Both the position numbers and the translations under genes were made by a program. The notes below the pieces were generated by a model that had not been told where the DNA came from, did not search any database, and worked only from the letters and a program-made list of their open reading frames with translations. Shown piece by piece: positions 1 through 3,831 of a stretch of 7,112 nt of DNA. Source of the DNA: Rhodocyclaceae bacterium UBA2346 (lineage in GTDB: Bacteria; Pseudomonadota; Gammaproteobacteria; Burkholderiales; Rhodocyclaceae); assembly GCA_002344625.1 (NCBI GenBank), contig DDUE01000055.1, forward strand, positions 1 to 7,112. Reading direction: 5' to 3'. Within the stretch, counting starts at the first letter, position 1. The number at the start of each line of letters is the position of its first letter.

Positions 1-36
1 CCCCGCCCCCCGCCGGGCGCGCCCCCCCCCCCGCCG
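1..36. other. C-rich low-complexity window edge
   Basis: The first 36 bases are almost only C and G and include an 11-base C run at 22-32. The stretch is open in the frame of the following ORF, where it would encode mostly proline. The opposite end of the window has a matching G-rich edge, so I suspect read-end or assembly artefact rather than genuine phage sequence. No feature is called in it. Confidence 0.5.
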
Positions 37-126
37 ATGACCGATGACGAGCGCGCCCGCAACCGCGAGCGCCTGCGCCAGATGATGCAAGACCTGACTG
101 CCAAGATGACAAGGACACCGAAATGA
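37..126 (+). CDS. Short ORF or C-terminal end of an early phage gene
   Basis: A 29-codon frame starts at ATG 37 and ends in TGA 124-126, overlapping the ATG of the next gene by four bases (ATGA). That overlap is the usual way early genes of Mu-like phages are joined. The peptide is strongly charged, rich in Arg, Asp and Glu, and looks helical (MTDDERARNRERLRQ at the start). The frame stays open to the window edge, so this may be the last part of a longer gene whose upstream part is lost or corrupted by the C-rich edge. No family is recognised. The overlap and composition support it being coding, but its true start is unknown. Confidence 0.45.
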   Translation: MTDDERARNRERLRQMMQDLTAKMTRTPK

Positions 127-758
127 GCACCCCCACCAACACCCCCCCCGCCGTGCCCGCCGGCTACATGCAAAACGCCGCCGGCCACCTGGTGCCCACC
201 GACCAGGTGCGCGAGCAAGACCTGTTGCGCGACGAAGTGGCGCGCGACCTCGCCGAAGAGGCGCGCGTGCTCAATCGCGCCCTCACCGCCTTCAAGCGCC
301 GCGCGCTCACCGACATTGCCGACCTGGTGCGCATCGCCGGCGAGCGTTACGACGTGAAGCTGGGCGGCACCAAGGGCAATGTGCAGATCTGCACCTATGA
401 CGGCCGCTACAAGATCGCTCGCCAGGTGGCCGAGCGCATCACATTCACCGAAGAGCTCGAGGCCGCCAAGGCGCTCATCAACGCCTGCATCGAGCGCTGG
501 AGCCAGGGCGCGAACCCGCACATCCGCGCGCTGGTCGATCGCGCCTTCCGCACCGACAGCAAGGGCCAGATCAAAACCGCCGCGGTGCTCGAGCTCTTGC
601 GCCTGGATATCGACGACGACGAGTGGCAAGGCGCCATGGAGGCGATCAAGGACAGCATCCAGGCCAACGGCACCGCCATCTATGTGCGGGTGTATGAGCG
701 GGTGGGCGACTCGGACCAGTACCGCGCCATTCCGCTCGACCTGGCGGCGGTGGCGTGA
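123..758 (+). CDS. DUF3164 family phage protein
   Basis: This 211-aa protein matches the DUF3164 family, which is common in the early region of Mu-like transposable phages and is sometimes mislabelled a sulfate transporter. Its molecular role is not established. The N-terminal 15 residues are Pro/Thr-rich. A long helical stretch follows at about 30-75. The family signature is at 80-97, with LGGTKGN followed by an aromatic-Asp-Gly-x-Tyr-Lys segment (YDGRYK). The C-terminal part (about 105-205) is helical and then ends in a short strand region. There is no signal peptide or membrane segment, so it should be cytoplasmic. The ATG at 123 overlaps the preceding stop and has an AAGGA ribosome binding site at 111-115. 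Its stop overlaps the next start. The position before gemA and mor agrees with an early replication or host-takeover operon. Confidence 0.88.
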   Translation: MSTPTNTPPAVPAGYMQNAAGHLVPTDQVREQDLLRDEVARDLAEEARVLNRALTAFKRRALTDIADLVRIAGERYDVKLGGTKGNVQICTYDGRYKIARQVAERITFTEELEAAKALINACIERWSQGANPHIRALVDRAFRTDSKGQIKTAAVLELLRLDIDDDEWQGAMEAIKDSIQANGTAIYVRVYERVGDSDQYRAIPLDLAAVA

Positions 759-973
759 TGCGCGGCCCGCTCGATCTGCAAATGAACCGCGCCGGCAGCT
801 GGCTGCATGTGTGCGGCTTCGACGGCCCCAAGCTCGACGCCGTCAAGAACGCCTGCGAAGAGTTGGTGCTGGCCACCGGCGGCAAGGTGAGCTTCAAGGT
901 CACCACCATCGGCGGCGGCACCGTGGCCCTGCTCGACCCCAGGCGCGAGCCGGTCGGCTGGTCTGATCGCTAA
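758..973 (+). CDS. Small hypothetical early protein (71 aa)
   Basis: The ATG at 758 shares its A with the TGA of the DUF3164 gene (TGATG), which suggests translational coupling. A GTG at 755 is in frame but gives only one extra residue, so ATG 758 is preferred. The protein is soluble, with a strand-like start around GSWLHVCGF, a helix around residues 24-36 and then two predicted strands ending near a Pro-Arg-Arg-Glu-Pro tail. This looks like a compact alpha/beta fold. I recognise no family. Position and overlap make it a genuine member of the early operon. Confidence 0.7.
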   Translation: MRGPLDLQMNRAGSWLHVCGFDGPKLDAVKNACEELVLATGGKVSFKVTTIGGGTVALLDPRREPVGWSDR

Positions 974-976
974 CCC

Positions 977-982
977 AGGAGG
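977..982 (+). promoter_or_regulatory. Consensus ribosome binding site for the 24-codon ORF
   Basis: AGGAGG lies 8 bases before ATG 991. It is one of the strongest Shine-Dalgarno sequences in the window and is the main reason to believe that the very short ORF behind it is translated. Confidence 0.7.
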
Positions 983-990
983 CATCCATC

Positions 991-1065
991 ATGGCCGCAC
1001 TCGAATACCTCGCTGGCGCGCTGCATGCGCTGCTGCTGTGGTTGATGCCCCCGGAAGAGGAGTAA
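991..1065 (+). CDS. 24-aa hydrophobic micropeptide
   Basis: This ORF starts at ATG 991 and ends at TAA 1063-1065. The product has a small polar start (MAALEY), a hydrophobic Leu/Ala-rich core ending in LLLWLMPP, and an acidic tail of three Glu. The core is about 12-14 residues, short for a full membrane span but enough for an amphipathic or membrane-associated helix. It is preceded by a consensus AGGAGG, and its end contains the GAGGAG ribosome binding site (1056-1061) of the next gene. It could be a real small membrane-active phage peptide or a translated leader that only serves to couple the next gene. No family is recognised. Confidence 0.5.
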   Translation: MAALEYLAGALHALLLWLMPPEEE

Positions 1066-1069
1066 GAAC

Positions 1070-1273
1070 ATGAGAAGCGAATTTGCAGCCAACCTGTCGC
1101 TGAGCCCGAAGGCCGTTGGGGCCGAGCAGCGTACCGACTGGCCGATGCGCCAGTTTGTTGAAGACATGGTCGCGATCCTGCGCACCCACCCGGCCCATGC
1201 CCAGGTACAGGGCCTGATGCGCGATCGAGGTGTGCCGCTGGCCGTGCAGCGGCGTGTGTTGGCGGGGGCGTGA
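1070..1273 (+). CDS. Small hypothetical early protein (67 aa)
   Basis: ATG 1070 follows the micropeptide stop by four bases and has GAGGAG at 1056-1061, a good 8-base spacing. The product is polar with two likely helices (about residues 25-40 and 43-64) and a basic stretch near the end (RDRGVPLAVQRR). It has no membrane segment or cysteine motif. No family is recognised. It belongs to the early operon by spacing and strand. Confidence 0.65.
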   Translation: MRSEFAANLSLSPKAVGAEQRTDWPMRQFVEDMVAILRTHPAHAQVQGLMRDRGVPLAVQRRVLAGA

Positions 1274-1275
1274 AT

Positions 1276-1521
1276 ATGAAAAACCCCTTCGTAAGATACG
1301 ATATGTTCCATGGTTGGGTGGAGGCCACCAGCGTTGCCGACCGCCTGGAGATGGTCCGCAGGTTCGATGTGCCGGAGTGCGAAGCCGCGCTAGGTGTCGA
1401 AGGGTTGCAAGAGTCGGTTGCGATCGCGTTGCACAAGACGATGAGGCTTAAAAGGGAATGCGAGGAGGAGTTCACGCGCTATTTGATGCGAGGCAAATCG
1501 GACCAGGGGGGGGCGCAATGA
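1276..1521 (+). CDS. Hypothetical early protein (81 aa)
   Basis: The preferred start is ATG 1276, with the G-rich run at 1264-1268 as ribosome binding site. GTG 1270 is in frame, overlaps the preceding stop as GTGA and would add two residues. The protein is largely helical and charged, with an aromatic start (NPFVRYDMFHGWVE) and a Lys/Arg/Glu-rich C-terminal half. Its first 60 bases are noticeably more AT-rich than the neighbours, which may mark recent acquisition. The stop overlaps the gemA start as ATGA. No family is recognised. Confidence 0.65.
   Translation: MKNPFVRYDMFHGWVEATSVADRLEMVRRFDVPECEAALGVEGLQESVAIALHKTMRLKRECEEEFTRYLMRGKSDQGGAQ
1506..1513 (+). repeat. Run of eight G before the gemA start
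   Basis: Eight consecutive G lie inside the last codons of the preceding gene and 4 bases before ATG 1518. The run can act as a Shine-Dalgarno surrogate for gemA. It is also a place where polymerase slippage or sequencing error could change the reading frame. A shift of -1 here would fuse the 1276 gene to gemA. Confidence 0.6.
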
Positions 1522-1952
1522 CCTCCGCACCCCGCATCGCCACCGTTGCCGCCCAGCACGCCCAGCTCATCAAGCAAGTGCACACCGGCAAGCGCGACCT
1601 CGGCCTCGATGACGAAACCTACCGCCTCACCCTGCAGCGCTTTGCCGCCGGCAAGACCAGCAGCAAGGATTGCTCGGTGGCTGAGTTGAAGGCGGTCATC
1701 GAGCACTGGCACGAATCCGGCTGGCCGCGGCCGGGGGGCAAGGGGCACAAGCCGCTTTCACCCCGTCAAAAAAAGCTGTGGGCGCTGTGGCAGGCGCTGG
1801 CCGATGCCGGCAAGGTGCGCGACCGGCGCATGCCGGCGCTGCTGGCATGGGTCGAGGGGCAGACCGACAACCAGGTGCAACGCCTGGAATTCTTGACCGC
1901 GGCGCAGGAATACACCCTGATCGAGTCGCTCAAGAAGTGGTTGGACCGCTGA
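1518..1952 (+). CDS. gemA: GemA / Gp16 family regulatory protein
   Basis: This 144-aa protein matches the GemA/Gp16 family (DUF1018) of Mu-like phages. In Mu, GemA is an early protein linked to altered host gene expression and DNA supercoiling; whether that holds here is inference. Family features are the N-terminal helix with a His/Lys-rich run, the segment KRDLGLDDETYRLTL at about 25-39, and a Ser/Ser/Lys stretch followed by AELKAVIEHW at about 55-64. A basic Gly/Lys-rich linker (71-80) leads to a C-terminal helical domain starting LSPRQKKLWALW. The ATG at 1518 overlaps the preceding stop by four bases. A longer start at 1458 would overlap the upstream gene by 64 bases and add 20 residues outside the family, so it is not chosen. 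The gene directly precedes mor, the classic Mu order. Confidence 0.88.
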   Translation: MTSAPRIATVAAQHAQLIKQVHTGKRDLGLDDETYRLTLQRFAAGKTSSKDCSVAELKAVIEHWHESGWPRPGGKGHKPLSPRQKKLWALWQALADAGKVRDRRMPALLAWVEGQTDNQVQRLEFLTAAQEYTLIESLKKWLDR

Positions 1953-1953
1953 C

Positions 1954-2361
1954 ATGAGCCGCCTCGCCCGTGCCACCGCCGACGAGCTCGCCCCGCTCAC
2001 GGCGCTGCTCGACCCGGCCTACCCGGATGCGCTGGCGCGCATTGCCGAGTGCCTGTATCTGTCGCTGTGCGACCAGGCGCCGGGGGATGCCCAGGCGCAC
2101 GCCCGGCTGGCGCTGGTGTTGTCCGAGGGGTTGCGGGCGGAGTTCGGCGGCGCACAGATCTACCTGCCCAAAGGCCAGGGCTTTGAACTCAGCGAGCGCG
2201 ACCGCCAGATACTTGCCCGCTTCAACGGCCGCAACCTGCGCCAGCTGGCCCACGACTTCGGGGTGAGCGATCGCTACATCTACGACATCGTTGCGCGCAG
2301 GACGAAAGAAGAGATCGAGCGCCGCCAGGGCAAGCTGGAGCTTGATGAGGGCGGGCTGTGA
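1954..2361 (+). CDS. mor: Mor-family middle transcription activator
   Basis: This 135-aa protein belongs to the Mor/C family. Mu Mor (129 aa) binds as a dimer upstream of the middle promoter and recruits RNA polymerase. The N-terminal helical dimerisation region spans about 8-66. The family hallmark IYLPKG is at 69-74, in the strand that contacts DNA. A helix-turn-helix follows at about 94-115 (NLRQLAHDFGVSDRYIYDIV), then a charged tail. The start lies one base after the gemA stop, so it is probably coupled to gemA. In Mu the next gene would be under the Mor-activated promoter and encode C. Here no C gene follows; the downstream DNA holds the c4/antirepressor module, which makes that module a candidate Mor target. 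Confidence 0.9.
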   Translation: MSRLARATADELAPLTALLDPAYPDALARIAECLYLSLCDQAPGDAQAHARLALVLSEGLRAEFGGAQIYLPKGQGFELSERDRQILARFNGRNLRQLAHDFGVSDRYIYDIVARRTKEEIERRQGKLELDEGGL

Positions 2362-2367
2362 AAACAG

Positions 2368-2396
2368 GCCTCAGGGCGCTACAGAGGCCCTGAGGC
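2368..2396. repeat. Perfect 10-bp inverted repeat after mor
   Basis: GCCTCAGGGC (2368-2377) and GCCCTGAGGC (2387-2396) are exact reverse complements separated by 9 bases. The repeat lies seven bases past the mor stop. There is no T tract after it, so it is not a classical intrinsic terminator. It could be a 3'-end stabilising hairpin or a dyad operator for Mor or a repressor. The structure is certain; the role is open. Confidence 0.7.
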
Positions 2397-2432
2397 AGGT
2401 CGATGGCGGCGGGGCGGGGCGATTGGCAGCGG

Positions 2433-2448
2433 TAAAGCTTTATAAAGG
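2433..2448 (+). promoter_or_regulatory. AT-rich palindrome, candidate middle-promoter -10 region
   Basis: In very GC-rich DNA there is an isolated AT-rich island containing the palindrome CTTTATAAAG (2438-2447) with TATAAA at 2441-2446. No -35 box is found at normal spacing. This would fit an activator-dependent promoter such as a Mor-driven one, with the inverted repeat at 2368-2396 upstream. It could equally be a repressor operator. No binding site consensus could be matched with certainty. Confidence 0.3.
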
Positions 2449-2486
2449 TGAGCCTGCGCCGATCCTGACGGCCAGCGCCCTGCAAT

Positions 2487-2515
2487 TTGACAGGAAATCC
2501 GTTCCGGACCATCAT
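2487..2515 (+). promoter_or_regulatory. Sigma70 promoter for the c4/antirepressor transcript
   Basis: A perfect -35 box TTGACA (2487-2492) is followed after exactly 17 bases by CATCAT (2510-2515), which matches four of six positions of TATAAT. Transcription would start near 2522 and run into the terminator-like hairpin, the c4 RNA and the antirepressor operon. The spacer contains a TCCG-TTC-CGGA dyad (2498-2508), and a TCCGGAA copy in opposite orientation lies at 2554-2560. Both are possible operator half-sites for the phage repressor, but that is speculation. Confidence 0.6.
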
Positions 2516-2729
2516 TCACCCGTCACGGCAACAACCGTGGCCGGGTTTGGCGATCCGGAATCCCTTGGCGCACAGCCGCGCCTCTCGCGGCTTTTTTGTG
2601 CGCAGCTCGTGCACGTTCCTTTATGGGCGGGCCGGGCGGGAGCCCTTCGGGGCTGCCGGTACCTTGGGGCCGGTTCGCCAACCCGCTCGGTTCCGCCCGC
2701 CCGTTTGGCGACGGGTGGCGGAAACTTAA
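2487..2729 (+). CDS. Ash-like ORF overlapping the terminator and c4 RNA
   Basis: This frame runs to TAA 2727-2729 and encodes up to 80 residues. Its peptide pattern (SRQQPWPGL, then SRASRGFFV, then YGRAGREPFGAAG) resembles small Ash/Icd-like ORFs that overlap c4-type RNAs in other phages, as far as I remember that family. The conserved RASRGFF part is encoded by the terminator hairpin and the GRAGREPFGAAG part by the c4 RNA. The similarity may therefore reflect RNA conservation rather than a selected protein. The TTG at 2487 is the -35 box itself, so it cannot be the start on a transcript from that promoter. TTG codons near 2541 and 2565 or GTG 2598 are the only other starts, and all lack a good ribosome binding site. 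Treat the protein as doubtful. Confidence 0.3.
   Translation: MTGNPFRTIIHPSRQQPWPGLAIRNPLAHSRASRGFFVRSSCTFLYGRAGREPFGAAGTLGPVRQPARFRPPVWRRVAET
2568..2603 (+). terminator. Intrinsic terminator-like hairpin upstream of c4
   Basis: The inner stem AGCCGCG (2574-2580) / CGCGGCT (2586-2592) has the 5-base loop CCTCT and is followed at once by six T (2592-2597), a textbook Rho-independent terminator. Outer arms GCGCACA (2568-2574) and TGTGCGC (2597-2603) are also perfect complements, so the T tract can be enclosed in a longer hairpin. It lies between the promoter at 2487 and the c4 RNA, so it may act as an attenuator of the antirepressor transcript, or it may stop incoming transcription from mor. 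Confidence 0.75.
2625..2702 (+). ncRNA. c4: c4-type antisense RNA (P1/P7 immI family)
   Basis: In phages P1 and P7, c4 RNA (about 77 nt) is cut from the antirepressor transcript and represses antirepressor synthesis by pairing with two sites downstream. Here a 78-nt region folds in the same way. The closing helix is GGGCGGGC (2625-2632) with GCCCGCCC (2695-2702). It continues as 2633-2640 with 2682-2689 (one G-U pair) after a 5-base bulge at 2690-2694. Inside are two hairpins: AGCCC-UUCG-GGGCU (2641-2654) and GCCGG-loop-CCGGU (2655-2674). A single-stranded UCGCCAA (2675-2681) completes the junction. The loop stretch CCUUGGG (2662-2668) and the UCGCCAA segment are each complementary over 7 bases to sites just downstream. 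Position before a BRO-N antirepressor operon supports the call. The identification rests on memory of the family plus hand folding, not on a covariance search. Confidence 0.85.
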
Positions 2730-2744
2730 CCGCAACCCAAGGAG
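2705..2744 (+). promoter_or_regulatory. c4 target region including the ribosome binding site
   Basis: Two short sites match the exposed parts of the c4 RNA. TTGGCGA (2705-2711) is the exact complement of UCGCCAA (2675-2681). CCCAAGG (2736-2742) is the exact complement of loop CCUUGGG (2662-2668). The second site overlaps the AAGGAG Shine-Dalgarno sequence (2739-2744) of the gene at 2751, so pairing would block its translation. This reproduces the a/a' and b/b' arrangement known for P1 and P7. Confidence 0.75.
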
Positions 2745-2750
2745 CAAGTC

Positions 2751-3035
2751 ATGAGCAAAACCTCGCCCCAAGATGTGCCGTTCTCCGCGCGCATCGTCCT
2801 TACGCACTACTCCCTTACCCAGCTGCGGCGCACGCTCGGTGGTCTCGCAGCCATCGAGCAGCTGTTGCGCGTGCCTGTACCGGATGACGCCGGCGACGAC
2901 AACGGCCAGCTCGCACACGTCTATCGCGATGACCTGTGCGAGTTGCTCGGCACGGTGTGCCAGCAGCTGCAGGACAAAACAGAATTTCTCATTGAACTGG
3001 CAGAAGCCAATCAACAGGAGGTGTTGCAGCAATGA
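2751..3035 (+). CDS. 94-aa protein of the antirepressor operon (icd position)
   Basis: ATG 2751 has AAGGAG six bases upstream, within the c4 target. The product is polar and mostly helical: a Leu-rich helix at about 20-40, an acidic turn PDDAGDDNG at 44-52 and a long C-terminal helix rich in Gln, Leu and Glu at about 58-94 that may form a coiled coil. No family is recognised. It sits where P1 has icd, between c4 and ant, and its stop overlaps the antirepressor start as ATGA. Blocking its translation by c4 would therefore also reduce antirepressor synthesis through coupling. I see no sequence reason to call it a cell-division inhibitor; only the position matches. Confidence 0.75.
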   Translation: MSKTSPQDVPFSARIVLTHYSLTQLRRTLGGLAAIEQLLRVPVPDDAGDDNGQLAHVYRDDLCELLGTVCQQLQDKTEFLIELAEANQQEVLQQ

Positions 3036-3784
3036 CCCGCATGAACATGATCCCCGCCGAGTTCCAGGGCGTGAAACTGGACATCATCGACCACCAGGGC
3101 AAGCGCTGGCTGACGGCCGAACAGATCGGTTTGGCACTGGGCTACAGTGATGTCAATGCCCGTGACGGCATCCGCAGGCTTTATGAGCGCCACGAGGATG
3201 AGTTCGCCAGCACCGACACAACCACGGTCAAGTTGACCGCGGTTGATGGCAAGCTCCGTGACATGCGCATCTTCGCCGACACAGGTTGTATCCTGCTCGG
3301 CATGTTCGCCAGTACGCAGCGTGCAAAGGCTTTTCGCCTGTGGGCAAAGGAGACGCTCGCCGGCCTGCCGCCCGCGCCCGTTGTCGCTCGCCCCGTGCCC
3401 CGCGCTACAGTGCGCGTGACCCGCGAAGTGGAGCGCCAGGTGCTCGAGCTGTTCGTTGACGGCTACTCGCAAACGGAAATGGCCGAAGCGCTGCGAATCT
3501 CCCGCTCGTCGGTGAATCTGCTGATTCACGGCAAGTACAGGTTTGCGCCTGGTCTGGGGGCATCGCAGTGCCCGCCTGATCTGATCTCTGAGGTGACCGC
3601 ACGACATATGCAGATCGAGGCGGATCGCCTGGCGAGGGTTCAGGATAGTATTGCGCAGAAGTACCTCGCATCCGGTTGCAATCAGGATCTGGTCGATTCG
3701 CTGGAATACGTGGGCCAGTGCGCGCTCGACGGAACGCTCGTGCAGCTGGCCGACGACGGCAAGCTATCCTTGCGCAATAATTGA
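3032..3784 (+). CDS. BRO-N domain phage antirepressor with C-terminal HTH
   Basis: The N-terminal part, about residues 11-110, is a BRO-N domain as found in many phage antirepressors: FQGVKLDIIDHQGKRWLTAEQIGLALGY-type start, a central Arg-rich helix and the typical end with LLGMFASTQRAKAFRLWAKETL. A Pro/Ala/Val linker (111-127) leads to a second region with a helix-turn-helix at about 145-166 (YSQTEMAEALRISRSSVNLLI), similar to resolvase- or sigma-type helices. A helical tail of some 80 residues follows. Antirepressors counter the phage repressor and trigger lytic growth; the exact target here is unknown. ATG 3032 overlaps the preceding stop by four bases and has AGGAGGTG (3016-3023). An in-frame ATG at 3041 is less well placed. 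With the c4 RNA upstream, this is the expected regulated output of the module. Confidence 0.85.
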   Translation: MTRMNMIPAEFQGVKLDIIDHQGKRWLTAEQIGLALGYSDVNARDGIRRLYERHEDEFASTDTTTVKLTAVDGKLRDMRIFADTGCILLGMFASTQRAKAFRLWAKETLAGLPPAPVVARPVPRATVRVTREVERQVLELFVDGYSQTEMAEALRISRSSVNLLIHGKYRFAPGLGASQCPPDLISEVTARHMQIEADRLARVQDSIAQKYLASGCNQDLVDSLEYVGQCALDGTLVQLADDGKLSLRNN

Positions 3785-3809
3785 ACCCCTTCATTTAGCC
3801 CCACCCCCA

Positions 3810-3830
3810 CCCCGCGCGCAAAGTGCGGGG
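3810..3830 (+). repeat. Hairpin directly before the protease gene
   Basis: CCCCGCGC (3810-3817) and GTGCGGGG (3823-3830) form an 8-bp stem with one G-U pair and the loop GCAAA. It ends one base before ATG 3832 and contains the only purine-rich stretch that could serve as a ribosome binding site. There is no T tract, so it is probably a translational control or mRNA-end structure rather than a terminator. Confidence 0.55.
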
Positions 3831-3831
3831 C

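Noticed and set aside
1458..1517. A longer gemA start at ATG 1458
   Set aside because: It would overlap the preceding gene by 64 bases and add residues not typical for the family, whereas ATG 1518 overlaps by four bases in the usual coupled fashion.
2524..2539. A small CACGG / CCGTG hairpin just after the predicted transcription start
   Set aside because: With only five base pairs and a 6-base loop it is too weak to call as a separate element, though it may contribute to the leader fold.
2291..2887. A 198-codon plus-strand frame overlapping the end of mor and the c4 region
   Set aside because: It overlaps the conserved mor C-terminus and the next gene, has no ribosome binding site and no recognisable domain.
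2523..3607. Minus-strand ORFs of 169 and 198 codons across the c4 region and antirepressor
   Set aside because: They have no family resemblance or coupled neighbours, and they oppose the well-supported operon. No minus-strand gene is credible anywhere in the window.
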